A stretch of 64,000 bases of DNA from Hevea brasiliensis (GCF_030052815.1 NC_079501.1:82099979-82163978); one strand, 5' to 3'. Counted from the stretch's first letter, positions 48,668 to 61,950 are shown. Numbers and translations: made by a program. The notes: generated from the letters alone by a model not told the origin.

Positions 48668-49430
48668 TGTAACACCCCTCACCTGTCTACAATGTAGTCG
48701 AGCAAGGTCTGCTACATTTGGTACCGGAGCACCCTATCCTGTCTTGTCATGTACAATATTAATTTAATATCTATTTAATTATATTATCTTATGTGTAGAA
48801 ATTTTTTTTTATCCCATTTCATTTTTATAGAGACTCAAACAGAGTTTCCTCTGTTTTATTAGTGCATGGCGGGTTTCCTTATTTACTTGTTAAAAATAAT
48901 TTCATATCATTTTCATATTTTCATACATTATCTCGTTGCTCATATCAATTTTCTAGGCATTATATTATATCATAGCTCATATAAAATTTCAAGAAAATAA
49001 ATTTCATTTCATTCATATAAACTTCATACATTCATATAAAATTTGTATACAATAATTTACAATTTATTTACATTCACAAAATGATGTACATAGTTTACTT
49101 ACATACAATAACCAAAATGCAAAAAACCTAAATATACATGAACCCTACTAAAATGACTAATGAGGTGACCGACACTCTAGCATATCTGATCAACTCTCTA
49201 TCCGTGCTCTACTGCTACTGCTGTTGCTGGTGGTCGTCTCCTGTACCTACGTGACAAAACAATCCATCGCGCTAAGCATTTCTGCTTAGGGGTGCAATAA
49301 TTTTAAATAAAAATAACTAAATAATTGAAATATTTATTCCACGTATAACTTTATAATGAAATATAGATTTCATGAGTTTATAGTCTTTTACATGTTTATA
49401 GAACTTTGGAAGCAAATTAAGTTAAGCAAA
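48668..49430 (-). repeat. Truncated 3' LTR of gag-only element
   Basis: Nearly identical to the start of the right LTR (50600-51360), including the GCGCTAAGCATTTCTGCTTAG block. Homology stops at a triple CAAATTAAG repeat (49412-49445), next to which gag sequence begins, pointing to a deletion. Confidence 0.75.
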
Positions 49431-49439
49431 TTAAGCAAA

Positions 49440-50456
49440 TTAAGTGGAAGTACCCTTCTGTGGGCAATCTCTCAATAGGTGATCTGTAGATCCACATCTA
49501 AAACATCCTCTAGTCAATAATCGGCACTCTTCTCTGTGCCTCCTCCCACAGTGAACACACTCTAGCACTGGGGCTGATCCCCTAGTTACTGTGCCAGGAG
49601 AACTAGCCATGGACACTCCAGACTGGCCTTTTTGGCCCTTGGACTTCTTATTACTAGTAATCGGTGCACTAGACTGGCCCGATCTAGGACCCCTCTTACA
49701 CTGCCTATCCCTTCGAGTTTACTCATCATTTCGTACTCTCTCTACATTGGGAGCTGCAGCCACTAACTGTGAGAAGTCTGTATACCCATGTGCCGTCACC
49801 AAAAGTCTAATATTATCGTTTAATCCATCCTCGAACCTACGACACTGATCTGCCTTTGTAGGCATTATCTCCCGGGCATATCTAAAAAGCATCACAAACT
49901 CCCTCTCGTACTCAGAGACCGTCAGCTGTCTTTGTCTCAATGTCAGAAACTCTCTCCTTCTGGCCTCTAAGTATACATGACTAATATACTTCTTCTTGAA
50001 CTCAGTCAAGAAGAAGTCCCAGGTAAGCACTGTTGGCTATACTGCTCTGTACACCGTATCCCACCACTGGCAGGCTTCCTCCTGTAGTAATGACAGAGTG
50101 CACTCTAATTGCTACTCTGGTGTGCAATGTAGCTGCTTCAGCACTCTCACAGTCTGCTCTAGCCAATGCTCAGCAGTGGTTGGATCATCCTCCTTCTTAC
50201 CCATAAAGTCGACGGCCCCATATTTTCTCAACTTCTCTAGTGGGGACCATTGTGTAGGCTGTGGCTGTGGGGTGGCTTCGGTAAACTGGCAGAGCATCTG
50301 AGTCATCTGCTCCAAAAATGCCTGCTGCACTCTACCCACAGCACCACGGGATGACTCCTCTCTCCTGTCTCATCCCTGATTGCGGACAGGTGCATGACTA
50401 CCAATCTCCTCCTCCTCAGGTCTGTAGGACCCTTCCTCTGAAGGATCAGACTCCAT
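49440..50456 (-). pseudogene. gag: Gypsy-type gag (Retrotrans_gag), broken
   Basis: An ATG at 50456 opens M-E-S-D-P-S-E-E-G. A stop soon follows near 50380, then G-R-V-Q-Q-A-F and a body with W-S-P-L-E-K-L-R-K-Y and A-E-H-W-L-E-Q. The conserved Retrotrans_gag core continues (F-L-T-E-F-K-K-K-Y, S-V-x-E-Y-E-R-E-F, F-E-D-G-L-N) at about 50030-49800. A CCHC knuckle (C-F-R-C, four residues, H, four residues, C) lies near 49510-49460. Stops also lie near 50110 and 50031 and at 49719. The product would be the capsid protein; no polymerase follows. Confidence 0.8.
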
Positions 50457-50582
50457 CAATCCTATAAAAAAAAACAAGAACAGATCTGTATTAGTGTCAC
50501 CTCGAATCCTAAATAAAGGCTCATGCATGTTATGCACACTATATCTTTCTGTCTACCTATGCCTAGGAATGCCTAAACCTTT

Positions 50583-50594
50583 GCTCTGATACCA
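50583..50594 (-). other. Primer-binding site of gag-only element
   Basis: GCTCTGATACCA on the plus strand, that is TGGTATCAGAGC on the minus strand, five bases from the LTR edge. It fixes the element's orientation. Confidence 0.88.
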
Positions 50595-52391
50595 ATAAAT
50601 GTAACACCCCTCACCCGTCTACAGTGTAGTCGAGCAAGGTATGCTACATTCGGTGCCGGGGCACCCTATCCTGTCTTGTCGTGTACAATATTAATTTAAT
50701 TTCTATTTAATTATATTATCTTATGTGTAGAAATATTTTTTTTATCCCATTTCATTTTTATAGAGACCCAGACAAAGTCTCCTCTATTTTATTAGTGCAT
50801 GGCGGGTTTCCTTATTTACCTGTTAAAAACAATTTCATATCATTTTCATATTTTCATACATCATCTCGTTGCTCATATCAATTTTCTAAGCATTATATTA
50901 TATCATAGCTCATATAAAATTTCAAGAAAATAAATTTCATTTCATTCATATAAACTTCATACGTTCATATAAAATTTATATACAATAATTTACAATTTAT
51001 TTACATTCACAAAATGATGTACATAGTTTACTTACATACAATAACCAAAATGCAAAAAAACCTAAATATACATGAGCCCTACCAAAATGACTGATGAGGT
51101 GACCGACACTCTAGCAGATCTAATCAACTCTCTATCCGCACTCTACTGCTGCTACTACTGCTGGTGGTGGTGGTCTCCTGTACCTATGCGAGGAAACAAT
51201 CCATCGCGCTAAGCATTTCTGCTTAGCGGTGCAATAATTTGAAATAAAAATAACTAAATAATTTAAATATTTATTCCAAGTATAACTTTATAAAGAAATA
51301 TAGATTTTATGAGTTTATAGTCTTTTACATGTTTATAAAACTTTGGAAGCAAATTAAGTTAATCAAGATCTTTTCTGCTCATTTATTCCATGTTTAATCT
51401 TATTACTCATATCTGTGATCTCTTCATGTAATTATTTAAATTTAAAGTGTATTACTGATATCTGTGCCCAAGTAACCTATAACAAACTATAGAGACTGGA
51501 TACACGAGAGTATACTAGGTTAACATCTGTATGTCTAACATGTATACATCTATCATGTCAGGCACAAGGCCAGCGGGCAGGCATAAAGCCAGAAATAAAA
51601 CCAGGCATAATGGCCAATGGGCAAGCATAAAGCTAGTAGAACAATCTTCTTAGACATATATTGTCTATCAATGATTATTCCTATGGGCAGTACTGCAATC
51701 TTTAGTCCCTAATTGGTATACCAATCGATCCATGCTATATAAATAAGTCTATGTGTACTTTGGGCAAAATAGAGTTATTAAGTATTTATAGTTTCATATT
51801 ATGTGCTAGTTGTATTTAATAATATTTTCATGTTACTTATGATGGGAAACATAAGTCCCACATGCATATTCATGTCACTTTTATGTTTAACAATTCATTT
51901 TGATTAACTTTATGTCATATAACAAGTCATTTTATGAACCTTTCTCAAGGTCCAGATTTAATGTCTTAAGTTCACCTAACAAATTGGTTAAGGTGTGGCC
52001 ACTGTTTGGCCACACTTCCTTTATGGAAGTTGTTCCTCTATGTCTTGTCTTTGTTTTCCTTTTTGATTCATGTCATTTTAAGTTTTAAAACTCAAGTTAT
52101 AATCAAATAACCACAACTAGTTCATGGTCTCTTTCTGGGTCTAGATTTAGGCAGATTCTGAAATTCATGTTTGTCTAATTAATTGGACATGTTACAAACA
52201 CTTTTAGGCCTAATTTTCTTCATAAGAGTTGTTACCCTATGTCTTATGATTACTCTAAATTTTTAATTATAATTTTGTAGAATTAATTATAGCAAATTAA
52301 CTGGCCTGGACTCAGGTATTCTATGTCTACAGGATTCCAAGTTCAGGTCAGTGGATTTGACTCCCATTTTAGGGTTCTTACACTCAAATTT

Positions 52392-55037
52392 TGTAACACC
52401 CCAAAATTTTAATTTTTATGAGCATTTTGGTATTTTAATTTTATTTAAATTTTAGGAATTTTTTTGAGAGTTTTCGGATTTTAAAAATCGGGTTCGATTT
52501 TCCGAAAATATAAACTTTGATGATTTTTAAAAATTAATTTAAAGACCACGTGGCAAAACTAAAAATATATTTGGAGTCTACGTATTTTTCTGAGTTTTAT
52601 GGAATTTTTTCGGAATTTTTGGACCTCGTTTTCGGTCCCGAGGCAGAGTAAAAATTCAAAATTTTATATTCTGAATCGAACCGGCCGAATCGAACCGGAC
52701 CGGATCGGACCGGTCGAATCGGACCGGCCTTTTCCTTCTTCCCTTTTTCTTCCCCGCGCGCGACGTTCCCTCTCCCTTTTCTCTCTCTTTTCTCTCTCCT
52801 CCCCTCCCCTGCCGCCGGCCAGCCGCCTCCCCTGCGTCCCCACCTCGCCGGCGCCGCCTCCCAGCTGTCCCAGCAGACAGGTCGCCGCCCCAAACGGCAG
52901 GAAACGCGCGCGAACGCCCCTCCCCTGCGCACGCGCCGTTTCGGCTTCTCCGGCCAAATCCGGCCGATTCGGCCACCAATTGGACCGGGTCTTGTGTCTA
53001 AAATCATCTACTCGGCGATAGCTTTCCATAGACACCAAGAACGTCGAAATCCATTGAGCGATTTGTCCGATTTTTTGCTCGGGAAGATTTTAGTCCATTT
53101 CGACTTTTGGGCTAGATTTCTCGAAAACCGTGAATCCCACGAGAAAACCGAGGCTACCAGCACGCTCCACTCGTCGAGAGCTTCGCAACGACATAAATTT
53201 CGAATTTTTTCGACACCGTTTTCGGTGGGTCCCACGAAACTTCGCAGTGTTTTTTCGAGCATTAAATGAGCTTAGAAAATTCTGAAAAATTTATGTACTA
53301 ACCCCCGTGTTATGGGCTTCGTGTAGGTATCCTCAATTCGCGGAAATTCGGCGATTGGCCGGTGCAGTGAAATTCGGCGAATGCACCGTTCTGGAAAAGT
53401 CTCCGAATTGGACCGAGGTTTCGGCTACCCCCCCATTGTCAGACATCCCGAGTGCGTCCCCGAAGTCGGAATCGGCAAAGGTAAACCCAAACCTTGTTTT
53501 TTTCGTAATTTTCTAGTGTTTAAATAGGATTAAAAATCCATAAAATATTCGTGGTAGCTTAGAAAATTACGATTCTTTTTGCAATAGCTTAGTAATATTG
53601 CTAAGGACCGCGGGGCAAAGTTTTATAATTTTTAGAGCTTGTTTGGGCAGTTTTTGCAAAAATGATCAATAATAAGGACTAAATTGAAATTTTGCGTATT
53701 GTGATGGATGACTGATTTGATGGGCTCAGGAGGGGCTGTGTGATATGATTGAACTGTGGATATATAGATTGTGAATATAGAAGTGTGTTTTGAGCCATTT
53801 TGCAGGTTGGGTAGGTCCTAGGTATAGGGGAGACTCTGCCGGATTTTCGGCACGACTTAGGACGTATTGGTCTTTTTCCTTGTTTGTATTGAGTCAAATT
53901 TATTAAATGATTGTAATAAAATTGTCAGGTGAGCCGGGACAGCCTTCTTCCTCCGCCCAGCCGCCTTAGTGACCATCGTCAAGTCTGTGAGTAAAATATT
54001 AATTTTAATTGTAATTTCGATATTATTATATGTTCAGCATGCCCATGCATCACTTATATGCATATATTTATGTAGTTAAACTCTAGGCACGATTTATGTT
54101 GCATTCATAACTGTTGATGTGCCATGGATGTTGTTGTGGTAATTTGGAGCAGTGTGCGTGCGTTGGCGTGCGTGTGATGTGGTGTGGACTATGGATAGGA
54201 CGGGGTAGTCACGGCTTGAGTAATTCGCTGGGACCCGATCCTTCGAGGGGTAGTCATGGCTTGAGTAATTCGCTGGGACCCTCGATTTGGTTATTAAGTG
54301 GAAGTCCGAGCTTGAGTAATTCGCTGGCACCAGGTTGGATTTAAGAGGGCTGTATAGGGGATCAGCTCCCATATGTTATGATTGATACTACAGGGTGTGT
54401 GAGTGCTCCAAATTACCTTTTTGATATTATGATGTGAAAATGTTGTTTATGTTGCATTTCACACTACAGGGTGCATTAGTTACAGATAGTTATAGAGATT
54501 ATGGTTAAAATTGATATTTTACTCTCTGAGTCGAACGCTCACTCCTGTTCAAAAATTTTTACAGGCCACAGGAGGATATTTTTTTGAGGTTAACCTGCTT
54601 TCTCCCTCGCAGGTCAATTATTACTGTTTGTATAAACTCGTTAAATCTTAGAATTTCCGCATGTGTTAGAAATGTTTATTTGATTTGGGTCTGTAACCTA
54701 AATTATTATTTTGGACCTGTAAACTAAATATGCTATGCATGTTTGATGGATTGGATGAGGGAGCTGAGCTCCCATTTATTATTATGTTGATGAGTATGTG
54801 GAGGGTGAGCTGAGCTCCCCAATTGACTATATATTGTGTTTACAGGTCGGGTGAGTCGAAAACTCCCCGTTGGAAAGTCTATTTTATGGCCGGACTCTGT
54901 CCGTTTGGTTTCTTGAAATTGGGCCCAAATGGGCCTTAGAATTGGGTAAATGAACAGTTAGGCTTACTACGGGCCTCGGGGGCTTTAGGCTGGCTCAGGT
55001 CCTAGTGCCGGTCTGGCCCATAGGTTGGGTCATGACA
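52392..55037 (+). mobile_element. Solo LTR of another Gypsy family, 2.65 kb
   Basis: Starts TGTAACACCCCAAAATTTT, ends GGGTCATGACA, and is flanked by a perfect AATTT duplication (52387-52391, 55038-55042). A GC-rich 5' part (52670-53060) with tracts of ACCGG and TCTC contrasts with the surroundings. It gives long overlapping frames in all directions, which I treat as base-composition artefacts. The opening is typical of plant chromovirus LTRs. No internal region remains, so recombination between two LTRs is the likely origin. Confidence 0.85.
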
Positions 55038-56506
55038 AATTTTGAGAAAAGTTTCTAAATCAAAGTTGAATCCCTATCTCTTAGGTTTCCAGAAAAGTTT
55101 GGCTCATCCCATTTGGGATTTCCTAGTGGGAGATATGCTATAAACACTATTTTGGGGTCAAGTGGTGGTTTAGTCAAATTCTAGGTTTTTATGTGCTGAT
55201 TTGTTCTAGCAATTTGGCCTAGTTCCCTTGGGTTCTGGGTTTTGGGAAAAACACCAATATTGTAGATCTATGTCTTATAAAAATTTTAGCATTGGTTTCA
55301 TTGCATTTGCAATTTTGTAGACCATGTTATGACATTTTTGCCAAAACTGGTCGGATAGCTTCAAGTCCAGAATTTTTGGACAATTTGGTTGTGAATAGTT
55401 TTGTTGACCTAAATTGGGCTAGCAATTTGGTTTGGTTAGAGGCATTTTTGAGCTCTGTGTTCTTCATAAAAGTTGTAGTCCTATGTATAATCTTTCCAAT
55501 GGTATAAAATTCAGGTCATTTGGACATGCCTTGAGGGAGTTATGGCCAAATGAATGTGTACTATTCATTTGGTCATTTTTCTGGGTTCTCTATATGGCCA
55601 TCCGGATTGGGATAGAATTTAGGTCATTTTTTCGATAGAATTTGAGTATCCTTTCTTCATGAGAAATGGAATGTTTTAAGTCTGGTTTCACCTTTAATTG
55701 GCCTCATACCAATTGGAGCCACACAATTTCAGTTATAAATCAAAAACCAAATTGGACTCATTGAGTCTCACAACCTACACAAGAGAGCAATCCTAAATTT
55801 TCAATTTCCTCCAACTCTCTTACTTCAATTCACATTCATAGCACTTCTAATAATTAACTTCAATAACATCAAATAAGCATCAATTCACAAAACCCTAATT
55901 TTTGGGTCAAAACCCTAACTTCAAATTCCCAACTCATGCATAACACATGCAATTCAACTTCTACCACATGCAAACTCATCATACACTATCACCAACAAGT
56001 TTAACACAATTAAAGACCATCAATTGTCACTACCCCCATGGCTGCCGAAATTGAGGTTCTCATTTCTTCATAGTTTTATTTTTAATTTCATGAAATTCTA
56101 ACCTAATTTAGCATGCTAATCATACCTAAAGTAAGAAAGAAGCATGGTTAGTGCACTAACCTCTTTGATCAACTTCTTCACTTTGCCAAAACCTCACTAT
56201 TCTCTTCTTTCTTGGTTGCTAATCACTTTATCTAGGTGTAAGGATAATTTTTAATGAAGGGATTTATGGGAAATATGGTGAGAAAAGGGAGGATTTCAAG
56301 GTTGCAAGATCAAAAATGGTGGGAGTTCACCATGAAAGGGATTTGGCCATGGAGAAGGAAAAAGAAGAAGATGGAAATTTTTGTCCCTTTTTACTTCTTT
56401 CTTATCCCTTTATAGTATTTGTTAAATTGTAATTGGTTAGAATTTTTTTAATGATGTCATTATGACATCATGCTCATGTAATAACTCATATATATTTTGA
56501 TTTTCT

Positions 56507-56540
56507 TTCTTTTCTTTTCTTTTCTTTTCTTTTCTTTACT
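56507..56540. repeat. (TTTTC)n short tandem repeat
   Basis: Six or more units of CTTTT in tandem within the giant LTR. Confidence 0.9.
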
Positions 56541-57048
56541 CATTTTCCATACCATTATTCATGATTTATTTTTTTTTTTATGTGTTTTAATCTCTCTCAT
56601 TTTAATTAGCATTTAGTTCAAAATTTAAATCTAGGGTTAAAATGACTAAAATGTCATTCGTTATGCTTAACGGGTTATTTTTGGTCTGTACTGATTAACT
56701 AATTTTCCTGAATTTTCTTTAACATTTTTAATATTATTTAATCTTCATAAATCCTCTAATTTAATCCCAAAAATTATTTCCTAGGGTTCCTCACGGGTCT
56801 GGGGTCAGCAACTGTCTTCACAGTCGCTTCCCAGTACGGTCACCCATCGCCGTGACCCCAGCTCGTTTAACCGAGTTGTACTTCGCTTCTTTTACTTTTC
56901 TTTAATTTTACTTAGTCTTTATTCAGTCAATTTATGTTTTCTCACTCTAGTTTGAGTGTAGTTCTAGACATTCTGGCTGTCCGAACAGACTTTAGTTATC
57001 GAAACAGTAAAATATACGAACTACCTAAAGTGAGAACGTTACACTAAA

Positions 57049-58169
57049 TCAATTTGATACAACTTCAAAATCCAAGAGATTTGATAGCACTAACCTTAGT
57101 TTCTTGCTTCTCTTAGCCTCCAATCACCTTTTCCATCAACCAAAACTTGAATCCCTTCTTGTTCCCCTTTCTAGCAGAATTTTATCTTCACAAAATCTCC
57201 CAAATTCCTTTCTTTTCTTGCTTAGTTTCTTCAATCCAAGGCTTAACACAACTTTTTCTTGCAATTCCCTATGAAATCTATGGAAACTCTAGGTGTTTGG
57301 GAGCTTATTCCTAAGCTTCAATGGAAGAAACGAGAGAAAAAGAGAAGGAAAAGAGAAGTGTCGACTGAAAGTGCTGGAATGGATCACTTTTTTTTTTCTT
57401 TTTAATCTCTTAAATTTATTTATAATTATTTAATATTTATAATGGCAAACTTTTAAATATTGTTAGATGGCACTTTTGTAATTAAATTGAAATTTCTAAT
57501 CATTTTCGTTTGACTAATTAAATAATTATATTTAATTTTTATAATTTCAATTAATTAAACTAATTTAGCTTTGTTAACAAATTTCATTTTTGGTCAATGT
57601 GGGACTTTTAAATTTCATTGACCAAATTTTGTTCTTACAGAGTTTTTGATTTATCTTTCTTTCTTCTTTCTTTTTCTTGTACTCATTTTTAATTAAATTT
57701 TTAGTAATATTTATTCATATTTTAAGACATGGATCTCACTTACTAAAATGGACAAGTTGGTCAAAAATCATCTCTGAAGGTGAAATGACCAAAATGCCCT
57801 TCGTTTTGCTTACCGAGCTAAAATTATCTGTACCGATTTATAAAATTTTCCCAGCATTTTCTTGACATTCTATTGCCATCTAAGCCTCAAGAATCCTTCA
57901 CTTGAGTCCGAAAAATTATTTCACAGGGTTTCCCATGGGTCCAGGGTTGCTAATTGTCTTCACAGCCGTTTCCCGTTAGGGTAACCCATCGCTGTAGCCC
58001 TAGCTCATTTAACCTTGTTGTATTTCATTTTTTAAATTTTTCCTTAATTTTCTTATCATTATTTGGGTTATTTATGACTCCTCACTCTAGTTTAAATATA
58101 GTTCCAGACATTCAGGCTGTCCGGACAGACATTAGTCATCGGAACAGTAGAATGTACGGACTATCTTGA
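57049..58169 (-). mobile_element. Old Gypsy-type LTR, right part
   Basis: Continuation of the LTR begun at 46438. Its end blocks (GTAACCCATCGCTG, CAGACATTCAGGCTGTCC, GAACAGTAGAATGTACGGACTA) match the ends of the giant LTR at 56840-57035. It stops about a dozen bases before the expected terminus because another element's LTR begins at 58170. Confidence 0.55.
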
Positions 58170-58794
58170 TGTGAACCCTCAAGTAATTGGTAACTTGAAA
58201 ACCCACATTCAAGAATTAAAGGAACAATATGGAAAGCACCAAATCAATATGTATGAATTTGATTCTTTGAACCAGCACAATCAGATTGCTGTGTAATTCA
58301 AAGAAAATATCAGAAATGGGATTCTTGACCTAATTCATATGGAGAATGAATAAACCAAGAATATTATGCACATTAAACCTTGCAAGATAGAAATCTCAGT
58401 AAGTTAATGAGCTTCACAAGAACAAAGGCAACAGCCAATTTACTCACTAGTGGAACAGAAACAATATTTCATTAATATTCAAAGTGTGTCCTCCACCTCT
58501 CTCATTACACTTGTATTTATAGCCTCTTGGCCCCAAAGCTAAAGACAAAAATATCCCTACTTTAGTAACAGCTGCAAGGAGCTTTAAGTCCAAACAGAAA
58601 TTAATCTATCAAAAGACTAAAATGTCCCAACAAAAAGCAAACTTAATACAACAGCAATAAGGGCATTTAAGTCCAAAAGAGAGGTAGTTATAACAGCAAG
58701 GAATATTCCTTCAAAAAGGTGCCAGCAGCATGGGTTGGATCTGGTGCATGCATGTCAACAGGTTATTCCACGTAACCTAATGCTCCACGTGACA
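58170..58794 (-). repeat. 3' LTR of Gypsy element
   Basis: In minus sense it starts TGTCACGTGGAGC and ends GGGTTCACA, 625 bp. A TATA-like GGCTATAAATACAAG (58511-58525 on plus) is well placed for promoter function. The upstream end contains a CACGTG E-box/G-box. Confidence 0.65.
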
Positions 58795-58900
58795 CCTGGT
58801 CACTTCCAAGCTTAATTTTCACCAAATTTAATCCTTTATAATTTTCTTCATGCTATTCCAGCTTATAATCCTTGCTCCTTAAGATTTCACAAATTAAATT

Positions 58901-59320
58901 CTAAAGTGATTTAGCTCTAGCTCTAGCAATTGGACCATGGATGAAATCCTTTGGCGTGGATGTAGCTTGATTCTCATCATTCCCCTCTGTTTCAAAAAGA
59001 TTCATCCTCGAATCTGTTCCTGCATCAACACAAGGAGATAAATTAGCAACATTAAAGGTGGCACTGGTATTATACTCACCGGGCAGGTTTATTTTGTAGG
59101 CATTATCATTAATTTTGGTCAGCACTTGGAAAGGTCCATCACATCTTGGTTGTAATTTTGATTTCCTTTGAGAGGGAAACCTCTCTTTACGCAAGTGAAC
59201 CCATACCCAATCTCTAGGTTGAAATGTAACTTTCTTCCTTCCTTTGTTGGCTTGACTAGCATATTTTTCATTTTTCTTTTCAATTTGAAGCTTGGCTTGT
59301 TCATGGATTTTCTTCACCAA
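58901..59320 (-). pseudogene. pol: Gypsy integrase C-terminal region
   Basis: A 139-residue frame (M-V-K-K-I-H-E-Q-A) with the conserved Gypsy tail: V-W-V-H-L-R-K-E-R, L-Q-P-R-C-D-G-P-F-Q-V-L, N-A-Y-K-I-N-L-P and F-N-V-A-N-L-S-P. It follows the integrase core at 59321-60481 after one stop. No chromodomain is visible before its own stop. Confidence 0.85.
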
Positions 59321-61950
59321 TTATGCTTTTCTTTTTCCATCTAAACTAGTAAGCTCATTCACAGGCAAAAGTAAAATATCCAAAGGAGTTAAAGGATTGA
59401 AACCATACACAATTTCAAATGGAGAATAGCCAGTAGAAGAATGCACATTTCCATTGTATGCAAATTCAACAAGTGGAATGCAATCTTCCCATGACTTCAA
59501 ATTTTGCTTAACCACAGCACGCAAAAGAGTAGTTAGTGTCCTATTTACTACTTCAGTTTGACCATCGGTTTGTGGGTGACTAGTGGTGGAAAATAACAAC
59601 TTGGTGCCCAATTTTCCCCACAAAACCTTCCAAAAATGACTAAGGAATTTAACATCCCTATCACTAACTAAACTCTTAGGTATGCCATGCAACCTAACAA
59701 TATCTCTAAAGAATAAATTTGCAACATTTGTAGCATCATCAGTTTTATGGCATGGAATAAAATGTGCCATTTTTGAAAACCTGTCAACAACAACAAAAAT
59801 TGAATCATGGCCTTGTTTAGACCTTGGTAATCCTAACACAAAATCCATAGACAAATGAACCCAAGGATCACTAGGGGTAGGTAAAGATGTATACAAACCT
59901 TGTGGCAAAACTATAGATTTAGCCTTAGCACACATAACGCACCTAACACATACTCTTTCAACATCTCTTTTCATAGTTGGCCAATAAAAATATTCTTTTA
60001 ACACATCTAAAGTTTTGGCAACACCAAAATGACCCATTAATCCATCAGCATGAAACTCATTCACAAGTAATTCACGCATGGAACTCTTAGGCACACACAA
60101 TCTATTTTCTCTAAATAAATATCCATCATGCCTATAAAACTTCTCAAAAGCATTCTTTTCACAAGTTGCATACACTCTAGCAAAGTCATCATCTTCAGCA
60201 TATAATTCTTTCACATATTCGAATCCCAATAACTTTGCATCAAGAAGGGCAAGAAGGTTATACCTTCGAGATAAGGCATCAGCAACCACATTTTCTTTCC
60301 CATATTTGTATTGAATCACATATGGGAAGGTCTCAAGGAACTCAACCCATTTTGCATGATGCCTACTCAACTTATTTTGCCCTTTGATATGCTTCAATGA
60401 CTCATGATCTGTGTGGATGACAAATTGCTTTAGCCAAAGGTAATGTTGCCACGATTCCAAGGCACGTACCAATGCATACAACTATTTGTCATATGTAGAA
60501 TAGTTCAAAGCTGCTCCATTAAGCTTCTCACTATAGTATGCTATTAGTCTCTTATCCTGCATTAAAATGGCTCCAATACCTATTCCTGATGCGTCACACT
60601 CAATCTCAAAAGTCTTAGAAAAATCAGGTAAAGCCAACACAGGAGCGGAACATAACATGTCTTTAATTTTGTGAAAAGCATCATCTTGTTTCTGTTCCCA
60701 AACAAAATTAACATTCTTTTTGACAAGATCATTCAATGGTGCTGCAATGGTACTGAAATTCTTAATAAATCTTTTATAGAAACTAGCTAGTCCATGGAAA
60801 CTACGTACTTCAGATACAGACTTTGGAATGGGCCAGTCTTTAATAGCTCTAATTTTTTCATCATCAACTTCAACACCATTAGTAGTAATGACAAATCCTA
60901 AAAAGACAACCTTTTCCATTCAAAATGAACATTTCTTCAAGTTAGCATATAATTTTTCCTTTTTTAACACATCGAATACAGCTCTTAAATGATGCATATA
61001 TTCATTCATGTCTCTACTGTAAACCAATATATCATCAAAATAAACAACAACAAATTTTCCAATAAAAGCACGCAACACATGATTCATCAATCTCATAAAA
61101 GTGCTAGGAGCATTAGTTAGTCCAAAAGGCATCACTAACCACTCATATAGTCTATGCTTTATTTTAAATGCAGTCTTCCATTCATCACCTACTTTCATGC
61201 GAATTTAATGATATCCGCTTTTCAAGTTAATTTTGGTAAAAACACAAGGACCACAAAGTTCATCCAACATATCATCCAATCTAGGTATAGGGTGGTGATA
61301 TTTTTACAGTGATTTTGTTGACCGCCCTACAATCCACACACATGCGCCATGTGCCATCTTTCTTTGGTACCAAAAGGACGGTACAACACAAGGGCTCATA
61401 CTTTCTCTCACATAACTCTTAGCTAGCAATTCCTCAACTTGCCTTTATAATTCTTTAGTTTCTTCAGGGTTAGTTCTATAGGCTGGACGGTTGGGAATAA
61501 CTGCTCCAGGTACAAAATCAATCTGGTGCTTAATCCCACGAATAGGTGGTAGTCCAGCCGGTATCTCCTTGAGTAGCACATCCTCATATTCGTGCAAAAG
61601 GGAGACAACAACACTAGGCAAATTGGGGTCAACGTTAAATGTGGATAAACAAGAGTCCTTAAACACAATTAATAACATTTGCTTGTTGGCAAACATGGCA
61701 TTCCTCACATCTCTTCCTTTAGCATACAAGCTTAATTTTCTCTCCCCTCTTTCCGCACAGCTCTCCTTTTGCACTGAAGATTCACCTTTTTCAAGCACTC
61801 TTGGAATGTTTTCTTTACTCTCTTTTCTTTCCTCATAACCACCCTTGTCTTGCTCACTCACAACATTTTCACTCAATTTCTTTTCACTCCTTTTCTTCTC
61901 TGCTCTCTTTTCGGCCACTCTTGATTTTACCTCACCCATTGCTTGCTTAA
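59321..61950 (-). pseudogene. pol: Gypsy pol: RT, RNase H, integrase; broken
   Basis: Successive minus-strand frames show an acidic/basic linker and I-K-H-Q-I-D-F-V-P-G (61939-61445), then RT with M-P-F-G-L-T-N-A-P and F-D-D-I-L-V-Y-S (61198-60920). The connection and RNase H follow (F-L-G-F-V to Y-S-T-Y-D-K, 60919-60482; H-T-D-H-E-S-L-K). Integrase has its H-H-C-C finger (ending R-C-V-M-C), the D residues in S-M-D-F-V and S-D-R-D-V, and E in D-G-Q-T-E-V (60481-59321). Stops break the frame between each block: near 61442 and in the 61200-61420 stretch, at about 61206, at 60920-60922 in place of Cys, and at 60482-60484 in place of Glu. The integrase core is a clean 386-residue frame. Confidence 0.92.

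Larger units (their letters stand above)
48668..57043 (-). mobile_element. Gag-only Gypsy-type element with giant LTR
   Basis: Bounded by a perfect CTAAA duplication (48663-48667, 57044-57048). In minus sense it consists of a 5' LTR (50600-57043, about 3.8 kb once the inserted solo LTR is removed), a primer-binding site, a gag remnant, and a 3' LTR cut down to about 0.76 kb. Protease, RT, RNase H and integrase are absent: gag joins the truncated LTR directly at about 49440. The architecture resembles the gag-bearing non-autonomous (TR-GAG) class of plants. Confidence 0.7.
50600..57043 (-). repeat. 5' LTR of gag-only element, interrupted
   Basis: Plus-strand edges are TGTAACACCCC at 50600 and GAACGTTACA at 57043. 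The LTR is split by the solo LTR at 52392-55037. Its own length of about 3.8 kb is unusually long. It holds a (TTTTC)n run near 56507-56540, and the gene-like frames in it are chance. Confidence 0.68.

Noticed and set aside
52597..53262. Several long overlapping frames on both strands (up to 140 aa)
   Set aside because: They lie in the GC-rich part of a solo LTR, all frames are open at once, and none has a recognisable motif.
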